DNA of 64,000 bases from Anniella stebbinsi (Eukaryota; Chordata; Lepidosauria; Squamata; Anniellidae), in assembly GCA_029215795.1 (NCBI GenBank), contig JARDYH010000007.1:23881763-23945762 (forward strand), written 5' to 3'. The notes beneath the pieces were generated by a model. That model searched no databases. It worked only from the letters and a program-made list of their open reading frames with translations, and had not been told where the DNA came from. A program made the position numbers and the translations under genes. Below are positions 21,596-33,039 of this stretch, piece after piece. Position 1 is the stretch's first letter; every line of letters starts with the position of its first letter.

Positions 21596-21916
21596 GGATT
21601 GGGTAGATTTTGAGATAACCTATTGTCTGTGAAAGTGCTGTATAGAAGAAATTGTAGAGAAGCACCCTGAACTGACTGAGTGGACATGAAGGAGAAAGCA
21701 TCATGTTATAAGGCAGATGAGGTTAAACTCCTGGCAAGTTGGAAGCTCTAATTTGATTAGACAAGCAGCCCTGAGGAAAGGAGTATTGAACCCTATCCCC
21801 TAAGCTTCTTTCCTGAGTGAAATCCCCCACAACCACCGAGACACACATTCAAATCCAAACTAGGGAAGAATTTGGTGAATGTAATGTTTGCCTCCTATTT
21901 GAGTAAAAAACCGTGA

Positions 21917-22407
21917 CCTGGTTCACACATAATGCTAAACCATGGTTTATTTAAACCATGGTGAAGCCATGATTTGTTGTCCCACCCAATGGTTTGTCTG
22001 GCGGATGATTGAACAAACTGCTTTCTCAGTCCCTGAATTGTTTGTTTCCCTCCTCCTTTGCCTGCTCCCTCCCTGTATCCCAAATGCCTTTGTTGTGCTG
22101 TAGTACTGGCATGTAGAGTGGCTGTGTTTTTTCCTCTTTTACTACTCTTGCCCATTGCCTCTGTAGCCTGGCAAAACAACCCATGAAACACCCATGGTTC
22201 TGGGCTCAAGTAATGACAACCCATGGTTTAAACAACCCAGAGTTTGCAACCCAACAAGAAACCATGGGTTCTCTTTCTGGGTTATTCATGGTTAAGAAAC
22301 CATGGTTTGTTAGCGTGGCTGAGTTTGCACATCTCAACAACTCAGAATTCAACAACCCATGGGTTAAATAAAACATATATTAGTATTATGTGCAAACCAA
22401 GACTGAG
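21917..22407. mobile_element. Palindromic MITE, family J
   Basis: Ends CTGGTTCACACATAATGCTA and the inverse TAGTATTATGTGCAAACCAA. Interior of repeated ACCCATGGTTTAAACAACCC-type palindromic words. Confidence 0.75.
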
Positions 22408-22489
22408 ACTTGTGTTTCTGAGCCAGAATCATGAACCACAGCAACACACATATCCCTTATAGTGTTGTAAATACACTTATGCTGCCTTT

Positions 22490-22612
22490 TTAACTTTTTC
22501 ATATTTAAATTTATTTTGTTATTTTTTATGGTTTTTAATTGTGTACTGCCCAGAGAGCTTCGGCTGATGGGCAGTATAAAGATGTAATAAATAAATAATA
22601 AAATAAATATAG
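22490..22612 (+). mobile_element. Family D 3' tail, plus
   Basis: TTGTGTACTGCCCAGAGAGC, TTCGGCTGATGGGCAGTATA, then AAGATGTAATAAATAAATAA. Confidence 0.7.
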
Positions 22613-23132
22613 AGTTTTTGTAATATTTGGATTTATTTGCTAATATACAAGGTGAGCATAGGTGGAGATACACAGCTTTACCCTTCCACAAACCAGGACA
22701 ACTGCTCTACATCAGATGAGAGAGAGAGAAATCTGTAAGTGCTTTTTGCTTATCAGAGTTTTCGTTCATTCTTTCCCAAAACACAGCTTTTATTCTACAG
22801 CAAAGAAAATGAAGGATGCTATTCGGGCAATCTTAACATATAAATATATCTTACAGCATAATCTTGTATGTGTTTACTGGACATACGCCTGATGCTTGGT
22901 AGATGGAAGTGTAAACTGCCTCCCACTGAAAAGAACTCTGTGGATACATGGAAATGTCCTGTGTTGTGAAAGCCTATTGATGTATACAAGTCATCATTTG
23001 ATGTCCCAGTTCACCAAATCATAAACGCACACGCGTGAAGCCAGCCTGTAACCCTTCATTCCCTCTCTAGCCTCTTTGCCAGGAAACTCCTGAATGTCAT
23101 AATCTGAATGTGATTCTTTCAAATTACTTTAG

Positions 23133-23348
23133 ATTGGAGACCGAGTCATGGCTTTCGTCAACTACAACGCCTGGGCGGAAGTTGTGTGCACCCCTCTAGA
23201 ATTTGTGTATAAAATCCCTGACGATATGAGCTTTCCCGAAGCTGCTGCTTTCCCTATGAACTTTGTAACTGCGTACATGATGCTCTTTGAAGTCGCCAAC
23301 TTGCGAGAAGGCATGTCTGTGCTAGTTCACTCTGCAGGAGGCGGAGTG
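23133..23348 (+). CDS. VAT1L: VAT1L coding exon 3 (residues 120-191)
   Basis: Acceptor aaattactttag, donor GTG|gtaagt; both phases 0. It encodes IGDRVMAFVNYNAWAEVVCT, the end of the GroES-like domain. It continues into FPEAAAFPMNFVTAYMMLFE, the family helix linking the two domains, and then ANLREGMSVLVHSAGGGV. The last residues, A187-G188-G189-G190-V191, are the first part of the Rossmann glycine motif AxGGVG, completed by G192 in exon 4. A dinucleotide cofactor-binding fold is therefore retained, although cofactor use by VAT1L is not well established. Sequence is almost unchanged relative to mammals. Confidence 0.98.
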
Positions 23349-23989
23349 GTAAGTTGTTTTGATTTTAACTCCCATCCGACATGGAATTAGAACTTTGGAC
23401 GTGCATGTTAAAATTCAGTTCAGACTCTGATATCACAATCTCATTTTAATCTTCCTATATGTCAAGGAGTCGGATGTTGGGATGTTCACCTTTGCCCTCC
23501 CCTGTAGGCACACATAAGCTCAAATGTGCATAACAATTGATTAAGCTCTAGTTCTCAGTAAAATTGGTAAAATTGTCTTTTTAGAAGAAGTAAGTTGAAA
23601 TACTAATTAATTAACAGCAACTAATGTGTTTATTTTTAGAACCTTGTTCCATAACTGATCTATACCTGAAGTGATTACTGTGCTTATTTCTTAATTTGTT
23701 TATTTCTGTATTTATACACCTTTCAGGGTTACCCCCCACACACACACACACACCCTCAAGGCAGCCCATAATATAGCAAAGCAATCTAAAACAACATATC
23801 ACAAATCATAAAATCATAATTAAAACACACTATCACATGTCATTGCAACATCAGAGAAGATCGATACCAGCAGATGAAAACAATATAATATATATATATA
23901 AAAAGAAAACAACAATAACAAGTTGTTGAAACATTATCGCATGAACAGTTAAAACCAGCAACAGTGAAATGGAACTTGACAGACTTAAG

Positions 23990-24075
23990 CAGCAATCCTA
24001 AACATGCTTACTAGGGAGTAAGTCCTGTTGAATGCAGTGGGATGTACTTTTATGGAACATGCATGAGATTGTGCC
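23990..24075. repeat. ~80-bp imperfect-palindrome repeat
   Basis: GCAATCCTAAACATGCTTAC, GGGAGTAAGTCCTGTTGAAT and GCATGAGATTGTGCC. Same family as 825-1105. Confidence 0.7.
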
Positions 24076-24369
24076 ACTAATTAATGGAATAGTTTTCTAG
24101 ATAACTTGACAACATGGCTTTTTTTCTTTCCAAATTGTTTTCTTCAAACTGGAGTGTTACTTAACATTCTGAGGTACAAAGATTAGATCCTTTTAAGCAA
24201 TTTGTTCGATTTAACTTGTTTCCACTTCCCAGGTATATTTTTGTACATTTATGTCGCCTTCAGGAGGTGTACCCCTCCTCTATCAGCTATAAAATATAGA
24301 ATAACTCACCGCATGGATCTTTTCCATTCCATAGTGAGTTGGGAAGGCCATTACAATAGTGAGTTGGTA

Positions 24370-24620
24370 TTTTATTTTATTTTAATTTATTTATTACTGC
24401 ATTTATATACCATCTTTTTAAGGAACCGAAAGCGGTGTACATAATCCTCATCCTCTCCATTTCATACTCACAACGACAACCCTCTGAGGTAGATTGGGCT
24501 GAGGCTCTGTGACTGGCCCAAAGTCACCCAGTGGGTTTCCATAGCTGAGTGGGGACTAGAACCTGGATCTCCTGACTCTCAGCCCAACACTTTAGCCACT
24601 ACACCACACTGCTTCTACCT
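24370..24620 (-). mobile_element. tRNA-derived SINE (Sauria-type layout), minus
   Basis: Starts with the TTTATTTATTACTGCATTTA tail, then CTCACAACGACAACCCTCTG and GGCCCAAAGTCACCCAGTGG, then the B-box complement CTAGAACCTGGATCTCC. It ends TTTAGCCACTACACCACACT. Confidence 0.75.
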
Positions 24621-24624
24621 CCAA

Positions 24625-24792
24625 TATCAGAGGCCGTAAGTTGCTGGGGAACATGGGCGGGGAGGGTGCTGTTGCATTCATGTTCTGCTTGTGGGTTTCC
24701 TATGGGCAGCTGGTTGACCACTGTGTGAACAGAATGCTGGATTAATTATATGGACCCTCGGTTTGATCCAGCATGGCTCTTCTTACTTTCTT
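24625..24792 (-). mobile_element. Family R repeat, minus
   Basis: GAGGGTGCTGTTGCATTCAT, GTTCTGCTTGTGGGTTTCC and CAGAATGCTGGATTAATTAT, ending CATGGCTCTTCTTACTTTCT. Confidence 0.75.
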
Positions 24793-24857
24793 ACGACTTT
24801 CCCAGCACACTGGTGGCCACTATTGGAAATTCTCCATAGGATGGACAGGATTCCCAT

Positions 24858-25050
24858 GGGAGGGACCATAGCTCAGTAGTAGAGCATCTGCTTTGCTTGC
24901 TAAAGGTCATAGATTCGATGCCCAGCATCTCTAGGTAGGAAAGGAAGATCTCCTGCCTGAAACCTAGAGTGCCACTGCTAATCAGTTTTAACAATGCTGG
25001 TCTTGATGGACTAATGGTCTGACTCAGTATAAGGCAGCTTCCTAATTCAA
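24858..25050 (+). mobile_element. tRNA-Ala-derived SINE, plus
   Basis: The head CATAGCTCAGTAGTAGAGCA, TCTGCTTTGCTTGC and ATAGATTCGATGCCCAGCAT follows a tRNA-Ala layout (A box, TGCTTTGC anticodon region, B box). Body CTGCCTGAAACC, CTTGATGGACTAATGGTCTG and AAGGCAGCTTCCTAATTCA. Minus copies: 34647-34830 and 63350-63515. Confidence 0.8.
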
Positions 25051-25064
25051 GCAAAAGCACATCA

Positions 25065-25150
25065 GATAGTTGTCTTATTAGGAAGTAAGTCCTGTTGAAC
25101 ACAGTGGGTCTCACTTCTTCGTAAACATGCATAGGTTTGTGCTGCAAATG
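25065..25150. repeat. ~80-bp imperfect-palindrome repeat
   Basis: AGGAAGTAAGTCCTGTTGAA, CACAGTGGGTCTCACTTC and AACATGCATAGG. Confidence 0.7.
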
Positions 25151-25259
25151 ATACAGCTGGAAGAACCCCATTGGTAGCCTGTATACTCCAGAGGTAAACT
25201 GGTGATGTGGGAACACGGAAACTCTAATTGTCGTGGTACATCTTACACCTAGACCTCTG

Positions 25260-25691
25260 TAGTGATGTCTGAGGAATCCACAGCGGATTCAAATGAGTTC
25301 CGATTTCTATGAATCCTACTGCAGATTCCACAACAGACTAGCTTATCTTGAGTCTCATGGATTCCATGGACTTGCGGGCTGGTTGTTTTTACTTTCTAGG
25401 ATTTTACGCAAATTTAGTTACAGAAAAATATGGGGGAGAGGGGATCTGAAAATGTGTATTACCCCCAATAGGGTGAAAATGCACATTTTGAGGGGATTTG
25501 TGCATTTGGGAAAGGATTTGTGCATTTTGAGGGGATTTGTGCATTTTTGGGAGTGCACATTTGCACAAAAATGGAAGTTCAGGAAACTGAGAAAATTCCA
25601 ATTCCATCAATGAGCCGACAATGGACTGAAAGGTGCCTGACAATCCGCAAAACGCAGATGAAAAGGATTCATCAAAATCCACATCTGTCTA
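25260..25691. mobile_element. hAT-like MITE, family E, with 8-bp target duplication
   Basis: Starts TAGTGATGTCTG and ends CATCTGTCTA. Flanking 8-mers GACCTCTG (25252-25259) and GACCTGTG (25692-25699) agree at 7 of 8. The interior repeats GAGGGGATTTGTGCATTT three times. Confidence 0.7.
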
Positions 25692-25789
25692 GACCTGTGT
25701 GATGTCTAAAAGATTGGTGGCAAGAGCTGCATAGGCTAGAGCAAGGAACACACCGATCTGTGTGCTGAGCCACCAGAAGTCTGTAGGTT

Positions 25790-25890
25790 AGAGTAGCTTT
25801 CCCCAACCTGGTGCCTTCCAGATGTTTTGGCATACAATTACTGTTCAACACACGTGGAAGGCAACAGGTTGGTGAAGACTGGGTTAGAGC
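25790..25890. repeat. Interspersed repeat, family K
   Basis: CCCCAACCTGGTGCCTTCCA, GATGTTTTGG and GGCAACAGGTTGGTGAAG. Other copies: 26370-26515, 26970-27112, 28865-28985 and 37785-37860. Confidence 0.6.
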
Positions 25891-26002
25891 ATTCCCTGGG
25901 TAGTAAAGGAGAGACTCCACCAACTCTTGCTGGCTTTTGGGTCTCACTGACCAGGGAGGCCTATAAAAGCTTCCTGTTCAGGCTGGAGCAATAATCATAT
26001 TT

Positions 26003-26212
26003 ACTGGACCCCTGTCCAGGTAACACACTAAGCCATGGTTAAGACCACTAACCCTTTTGCAGCAAGTGATTATTGAACATGGTTAAACTGTGGTTATGTA
26101 GCACCCATGGTTAGGGAAAACATTGTTCACCTGAGACGCTAAGCCATCATGGTTAGCTCAAATCACTTAACCATCATGGCTTAGCATGTTGTCTGAACAG
26201 GGTCACTGGCTT
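26003..26212. mobile_element. Palindromic MITE, family C
   Basis: TAACACACTAAGCCATGGTT, AACCCTTTTGCAGCAAGTGA, TTATGTAGCACCCATGG and TCATGGCTTAGCATG, ending TTGTCTGAACAGGGTC. Confidence 0.75.
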
Positions 26213-26369
26213 GTCATTTCTGGTTCTCACTTGGTGACTACCTGTGCACCAGCTCTGACAACAGGTGAGAACAAAGAGGAAGACATTAGGAAAGAGGGAG
26301 AGGAGACAGCCTCCACTCAGAAACAGCGACACTAGACTGGATAGTCCTTGGTCCGATCTAGCAGGGTGT

Positions 26370-26515
26370 TATAAGTAGGAATGGGGAACCTATCATTATC
26401 CAGATGTTGTTGAATTGCAACACCTATCATCTTCCCTGATCATTGGCCATGCTGGCTGTGGCTGATAGACTCCAACAACTCCTGTAAAGTTGCAGGTTCC
26501 TGACCTCTGCCTTGA
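26370..26515. repeat. Family K repeat
   Basis: GAATGGGGAACCTATCATTA, CAGATGTTGTTGAATTGCAA and GGCCATGCTGGCTGTGGCTG. Confidence 0.6.
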
Positions 26516-26969
26516 AGTGAATTCATAGTTAAGCTCTCGATCTGAGCAAAACAACTTGAAAGAAAGGCTTTCCTCATCTATATCTGGCAGCTCCCCCCAA
26601 AGAAGCCAACCTGAAAGATTTGGAAGGTATGTGGGAGAGCACGTTGCAAGCTCCAGGGGCCCCTGCTCAGTGTTTGCCAAGATCTTGACCATGCAGGCTA
26701 CAACTGGCCTAACAAGGATAAAATCATCTCAGCGCAAAATCTCTTTAGCCCCAGATAATCATGTTTAAGACGAATGACCCCTCCCAGGCCATTGCAGTAA
26801 AGGACTGGAATTTATAATCTTATTACAGCTCAGTACAGTACAGAGGAGGTCTGTTTTAGTTTTCTTGAATAGTGGGGGGAGGGGGAACAACCCCAAGTGT
26901 GGGATGTTAAAATAAACCTGTAAAACTAATATGGTTGTAAGAGAACTACACCACCGCTTGGAGAATTAG

Positions 26970-27112
26970 TATATCTCAGCCTTTCCCAACCTGCTGCCTG
27001 TCAGATGTGTTGGATTACAAACTCCTGTCATCCCGAACCAGCATTGCCAACGGCTGGGAATGATGGAAGTTGTAGCTCAATACATCTGGAGGGCACTAGG
27101 ATAGGGGAAGGT
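26970..27112. repeat. Family K repeat
   Basis: CCTTTCCCAACCTGCTGCCT, CAGATGTGTTGGATTACAAA, GGGAATGATGGAAGTTGTAG and CATCTGGAGGGCACTAGG. Confidence 0.65.
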
Positions 27113-27504
27113 GATCCAGACGTTGTTCGTGGGAGAATCAACCCAGTGAAGGGAAGGAGGCGTACACTTTGGAATAGGGTGTACAGTTGTGGTGGTCTGT
27201 TTTTCAAAAGATAGAAAGCAGTTCAATGTGTTGCGGTCCAATGAATTAGATACAAATGCATTATACAAAATGTGGTTCAACGTGCTGGGGATCATCCATC
27301 TTAAAAAAGACCTTAAGTGGTATGCTCGTGATGACCAATGGTTTTTAGTAAATCAATTTGGCTGATTGACTGGAACAGGAACCAAAAAAAGGGGGGCAGC
27401 CAAAACGACCCAGAGGTTAAAGTACCTCCCATTAAACAAAAAATTAAGCATTTGGTACATTTTACAGCACAATCCTTAGTATATTTACTCAGAAGTAAAC
27501 TGCC

Positions 27505-27870
27505 GCTGTTCACACAATACACTAACCTATACTCAGTCGTTGAGTGTAGATTGTTGGTGAACCATGGGTTGTTCGTTGAACTGTGTGTGAGTGTGTTGTT
27601 TCAACCCATGACATTTTCCCCAAGGTGGCTGGTTAACCATGCAGTGTGGCTTGTTAACCATCCTAAATAACCCAACAACAAACCATAAGTTTTCAAGGTG
27701 ACTTGTTTCAGAAAAATAATCCACACTACATGGTTAACAAGCCACCCTGCAGTAAAATGATCTGGGTTCAGACAACACCCTATCCCACAGTTCAACAGAC
27801 AACTCACGGTTCAACAACAATCCATACTCAAACACTGAGTGTAAGTTAGCATGTTGTGAGAACCCAGTCA
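27505..27870. mobile_element. Palindromic MITE, family J-related, complete
   Basis: Ends CTGTTCACACAATACACTAA and the inverse TTAGCATGTTGTGAGAACCC. The arms are mirror copies: TATACTCAGTCGTTGAGTG / CACTGAGTGTAAGTTAGC and CTTGTTAACCATCC / ATGGTTAACAAGCC. Confidence 0.8.
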
Positions 27871-28864
27871 CTATGTTACTCCCAGGTATATTTGGATTGC
27901 ATCACAGCCAAAGTTTAAGAAACAAAAGTTGATGAGAGTGCATGATAGAAGTTTATAAAACTACACATAGGCTGGGTTTGCACAAAGTATTAAGCCAGAA
28001 TTGCTGAGAATGCTGAATTTCGGTAGCAAGAAGTTAGTGGGCGACAGCAAGGGAGGGCTTTTGTTTTTATGTTCTGGTTGGGTTTCCTAGAATCGTCTGG
28101 ATGGCCACTCTGGAAATCCACCAACTTTCTGTATCTTAGCAGTAAATCTTTTAGAGTGTAGGCATTAGAATGGATGAGCTGCCAAAGTCACAAGAATGTT
28201 AGGCTGGAGGCTCCCACGCTAGTTCTCCATGGATGAAACTGCTGCAGCAACAATAGCAACCAAATTCAGTAGCACAAATCAAAGCAACTGCTGGCCATAA
28301 AGTTCCTTATGAATAATACAGAAGAATGGGCGTTGAAATGGCTCCTGACATGCCGTTTCTGGAACTCTCCTGTTAATACTTCCCAGGGCCAATAATCGGA
28401 GGAGGAAAGAAGAAGTACCCCGTTTCTTCCTAAATGTCATGGACATTCTTGGACCGCCCAGTAGAACAATGGCCCCCCTGTAGCATTAGAACACTGCACT
28501 GGTTTCATTCCCATCAATGCAAAATTCCATTTCATTGATAAAAGAGAGTCCCAGCATCTAAGGGTGCATTGACTTTCTGCAGAATCAGAAGTCACAGTCT
28601 GGGCCTCTTCTGGGTTTTGTGGAGACCTGGGCAAAAGCGCATCAGCGGAATTGCTGCTTTCTCCCTGCTATGCAGTGAACAACTCTCAGGGAGAAAAGGA
28701 GGTGACAAGAATATGCAACCAATGGTATAGTGGTAAATGTTGCAGTGGAGTCGCTCCTATTGAGAGTTTCCATAGCCGCTCCTGCAAGGGGAGTCCCAAA
28801 TCCAGGCAGCTGTTTGATCTTCCACTGCTGAAGACCCTGCCAATTATGTGAGTTTGCTGCATCC

Positions 28865-28985
28865 TTTGAAACAGAGGTGGGCAGCTTGTGGCCCTCAACT
28901 CCCATCAGCCCTACCCAGCATAGCCAATGGTGAGGGATTATGGGAGTTATAGGCCAAACATCTGAAGGGTCACATGCTGCCCCCC
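28865..28985. repeat. Family K repeat
   Basis: CAGAGGTGGGCAGCTTGTGG, AGCATAGCCAATGGTGAGGG, ATTATGGGAGTTATAGGCC and ACATCTGAAGGGTCACATG. Confidence 0.65.
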
Positions 28986-29127
28986 TTTAAATAACCTTAC
29001 ATTTAGCTTAGTGCTGGGCTGAAGTTTTTGACCCACCTTTTCTCATTACTTTCAGGGGATGTGGTGGAGCAAAATGCTCCCTCCCCACAAAAGGAATTGG
29101 ATTAATCTTCACAGACAGGTGAAATGT

Positions 29128-29645
29128 AGGCCCTTTCTACACCATACGGTGTGTAGAGGAAGAGAGAGGCGGCAATTCCGGAAGTACCTGCTTCCGGGAT
29201 CTTCGCTGTAAGCCACATGGCAGTGCAAAGTCCCAGGAAGAAGGAGGGATGTCATGCCCACACTTGCGCACCATCGGAAAATACTACTTTAAAAAAAAAT
29301 GCCGTAAATCGGGGGGGGGCCCTCCCCCGCCATTCCGGGGATGGCAAACTTGGCCCTCCTCCTGATGGGCATGGAGCCACACAGTGCAGCAATGTGCCCA
29401 TTCTGCTGCTGCACTTACTTGCAAGTAAGCACAGCAGCAGCCGGGTCGGGCGGCCACATCTCCCACGGTCCCGGGAACTTCCCAGGACCACAGTAAAATT
29501 GGGATTTTCTAGGGATCCCTTAGCCCTGGCAGATCTCGTGGCCATCGCTCCCCCCCCCCCGCCCCCAGGAGTTCCTGTGCATGATGTGAATGCACAGGGA
29601 ACAGCCGGGGCCGATTCCAGGCAAAACACCTGGTGTAGAAATGGT
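29128..29645. mobile_element. GC-rich MITE-like element with TTTCTACACCA ends
   Basis: Ends CCCTTTCTACACCAT and the inverse ACCTGGTGTAGAAATGG. The GC-rich interior (G- and C-runs, CGGGTCGGGCGGCC) contrasts with the AT-rich intron. A short internal dyad CTTACTTGCAAGTAAG is present at ~29414. Target duplication not resolved. Confidence 0.55.
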
Positions 29646-29681
29646 AGTAGTAGCCTTAGGCCGCTGTGATGTTTGTTTGTT

Positions 29682-29686
<5 letters not shown>

Positions 29687-29752
<66 letters not shown>
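29687..29752 (+). repeat. Compound (CA)n(GA)n microsatellite
   Basis: About 17 CA units followed by about 15 GA units. It generates HTHT/RERE artefact frames. Confidence 0.98.
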
Positions 29753-29756
<4 letters not shown>

Positions 29757-30194
29757 CCACGTGGCTACCTTCAGCAGGTAGCCGTTTTCCATTTGTACAA
29801 CATTCATAATGTAATGTTATTCCCAGAGGCATTCTTGAGGGAAAAAATAGCTGCCCCACTTGGCTGGTTTATTTCTGTTTTGACCAATGGAAGCAGCTGT
29901 CTTTATTTCCAGGAAAGCTCCGGGAATGATGCTACTTCATGATGTAGGATCATTTATGTTGGGCATTTTGTCCTGAATTACAGAGGGAACACAGCTGGAT
30001 TGCTAAGGGCAGCCAAGCCACAGTCTGAATTGGCAATGAAGTGTTGAAGGTGGGTGGGATTAAATAGATAGACAGACAGATGATAGATAATTTAAAAACT
30101 CTTGGCCATCCTGTGGCCAAGTTCACCCCATACCAAAATGTCCTTGAATTCATCCTCCCCCTCAAAAGTTCGCACAGAGAGAGAGAGAATGCAA

Positions 30195-30335
30195 ATCATA
30201 GAATTGTAGAGTTGGAAGGGACGGCAAGGATCATCTAGTCCAACTCTCTGCAATGTGCAGGAAAACCAATTAAACCATCCACAAGAGGTGGCTGTGCAGC
30301 CTCTTCTTAAAAACCTCCAGAGATGGAGAATGCAT
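30195..30335 (-). mobile_element. CR1-type LINE 3' end, minus
   Basis: AATCATAGAATTGTAGAGTT, GGAAGGGACGGCAAGG, ATCATCTAGTCCAACTCTCT and TTAAAAACCTCCAGAGATGG. Confidence 0.8.
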
Positions 30336-30716
30336 ACACACATACACTTTTTCAGGGGATGAATGGTCCCACAAAAATGTGAAGGCTGTTAATCAACTGA
30401 GCTTTAATTGAGCTACATAAATTACAGATCCCCAGTACTTGGAGCAACCCACAAATAAATTAATACTTTCCCTTTAACATTATTACTATTATCATTATCA
30501 TTAAATAAATTTATATACTGCTGAGCATATTTTTTTAAAAAAAATACCTCTAAGCAATTTACTTTAATGCCAGTAATCCATTGGGAACTAAGCACCAAAC
30601 GAGACATGAAGTTAACTGCAGAAATGCAGTTCACTTGTAGGTTTTTAAACATTGTAAATAACATCTGCAGGAGGCTGGACGGCAAGACTGTAGGGAGTGG
30701 AGATGATCTGACACGA

Positions 30717-30952
30717 TGGCTGAATTCGGACGACACAAACAACTGAGGGGATGGAAACAATCATCAGTTGTATTGACTATCGTGTCATCCGAATGCTGCC
30801 ATAGTCAACTCAACTCAGCGCTGATCCTAATCCACACCACAGTTGATTATTTATTACCATGTTGTGTGGGGAGTACCCTCTAGATGAACAACTGTAAAGT
30901 TGATTATTACCCCACTATTGACTAATGTGTTGTCCGATTTCAGCCAATGATT
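30717..30952. mobile_element. MITE, family G, copy 2
   Basis: Ends GGCTGAATTCGGACGACACA and TGTGTTGTCCGATTTCAGCC. Interior nearly identical to 8878-9112. Confidence 0.85.
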
Positions 30953-31316
30953 TGACACAAGATGTAGATCTGTCAAAAGAGTTTAAATCTTTCCCCACCA
31001 TGATCCTAATGAATTCCCCCTTCCAGCTGCTATTTACATGAGGAGAAAAGCCTCTATTGGTGACAATGGACTTTTCTGTCCCAATTCAAACAGCATCTTC
31101 AGGGGGGCGGAGTTTGTTAGAATCATGGTGGGGTGAGAACAGGCTAAACTCTCTTTCCTCAGCCCATCTGCAGATGCTATTTACATTAAAAATGAAAACA
31201 ACCTGCCCACTAATTGCATCCATTCAATTTGCATCCATTCAATCAACATCACATCTAGTTTGGCCTTAAATCAGTTTCAGCCCAAGAAACTGGATTTGCA
31301 ATTGGAGAAGGAAGCA

Positions 31317-32100
31317 TGGAATAAAGACACAGACACCAGAGTTTAGGATAAACTAGGGCATCTTTATTTAACAATAAGGGATATTCAAGCCCTCCACGAT
31401 CCGCATGTGAAAGTGCGGGAGTCTATATGTCCTTATCTCAAACAACTAACCTGGCATTATGGGTGAGCCACTCTCGTAAGTCGGGTGTCGCGTAAACTCA
31501 GCCCCTCTCTTACACGACACTTGAGAGTGTGGGGAGGCCACCCCACGTCATCCCCCACTCAAACCCGTAGAACTCTGAGTAGATGAGGCAGGATGATCTC
31601 CAAAGGTGTATCATATCCTGGCACGGGAAGAGCTGGAGCTCCAGACATGCCAATCACCGAAAGGTGCCAGAGTAGTCACCGTCCCTAGTTCTGCTATATC
31701 AAATTCCTGCACATCCTGCCAACAAATCAATCTATTTAACCACCCACCTAATAACATCTCTAGTATGAAGTAGGCAAAAACCTCCTCATTTATCAATGGG
31801 AAAGCAAAATTCCTACTCGGCCCTCCCCCCATAGGGAGCAACTGGCTAAGACCCATACTAGAAGAAGGCGGAAACCAGATAGGCCGAGTACTGGGCGGGA
31901 CCAGCCTTTATAGGTTTGTCCCTGCCCCTGCCTCCCATAGCCCACATGTACTTTCACATGAAGCCTTTATTCCTCTTCTCCCTCTTGCAAAGCCAATTTC
32001 CCGCTCAAGTCGTACGGCTGAGCAGGTAAAGGCCTTCCCTTGACACATTTTGAACTGAAATGCTATTCCCACAGGAGGTAAAATTAAACTGACATTCACA
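31317..32100 (-). mobile_element. Probable solo LTR, minus orientation
   Basis: Read on the minus strand it starts TGTGAATGTCAG and ends CTTTATTCCA (TG..CA). It carries CCTATAAAGG (complement at 31905-31914) about 190 bp in, and AATAAA (complement at 31363-31368) ~50 bp before its end: the U3-R-U5 order of an LTR. The 8-mer GGAAGCAT occurs at both edges (31310-31317 and 32102-32109), offset by one base, a candidate target duplication. CpG content is higher than in the surrounding intron. No internal genes or second LTR are present, so it would be a recombination remnant of an LTR retroelement of unknown class. Confidence 0.5.
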
Positions 32101-32544
32101 CGGAAGCATCAATTGCGGCCCTATAGCTGCGATTTGACCTCCAGTTTCAAGTTTAACTTCAGAAGATGATCAAAAGAGACTACAAAGGGGAAGGTGTATG
32201 CTTGAAGTTGAACTACAGAACATGGGTGGCAGCCGGGTCAGGGTGAGACACAGAGCCATTTGCTAATGCTGCAGTCTTCCCTGCACGTATTGAGTATCCA
32301 TTCTCAGCACAATTTTGCTGAGCCCGGTAACCTGATGAGCCATCTTTAAAGCATTCGAGCGTGCGTTGTAATGTGTGTTTTCAAAGTATCTCATTTAAGA
32401 GCGCCACCTGAGTTTTAGGTTTTTAAAAATTTGGTCTTTTATCACACAGCTGAACCAATGTCAGTTTAAGATTATCTTCATCTGGGAGATCAATCCAATG
32501 GCTTCAAATCAACATATATTACACTTGAATGGTGGTCCACCCAT

Positions 32545-32720
32545 CACTAGTTTATTTTATTTATTAAAACCTTTATATCTATACCATCTCTTAAGTCATA
32601 GATTTTCAAGGTAGCTAACAGCCTTTTAAAACAATACAGTGAACTCATGAAAGAAAATGAGAACAGAAATTAAAACAGAATGAAAACAATAAATAGTAGA
32701 TGTGAATTGAGTCTGCCCCA
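32545..32720 (-). mobile_element. Family D repeat, minus
   Basis: TTTATTTTATTTATTAAAAC, CTTTATATCTATACCATCTC, then TTCAAGGTAGCTAACAGCC and an A-rich body. Confidence 0.55.
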
Positions 32721-33039
32721 ACAATAAAATCAGATTCCATTCAATGCTAATGAAGATTAAAACTAAGATCTCCACCTTCCACCTAATGCATTGGTTGCTT
32801 GGTATATTGACAGATGTAGAATCCTGGTTTATGAGGGCTGTCCTAAGACATTTTGCTGCCTAATGTGAAGAAGAAGATGGCATCCACTCATACTATGTAC
32901 AATCTTTCTCCAACACTGGAAATGGGGCAGCATCTTCTACCACACCTGAAGGCAGCAGGTAGTGAGGGCCAGAGCACTCCTCCATCACCTTGCTGCTGCT
33001 CTCCTTCATCACCATTGACTGCCAGAAGTGACTAACTCA

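Larger units (their letters stand above)
15819..23132 (+). other. VAT1L: VAT1L intron 2 (7.3 kb)
   Basis: Holds two DNA-transposon groups, SINE heads and family D/R/N repeats listed separately. I see nothing assignable in about 15840-16140, 17560-17865, 18815-20090, 20690-21455 and 22615-23130. Confidence 0.9.

Noticed and set aside
24858..24935. tRNA-Ala-like sequence as a functional tRNA gene
   Set aside because: Anticodon stem and acceptor are mutated and it continues into a SINE body. It is a SINE head.
29217..29669. Frames of 125-150 codons on both strands
   Set aside because: Open only because of the high GC of the MITE-like island at 29128-29645. They are Pro/Gly/Arg-rich overlapping frames.
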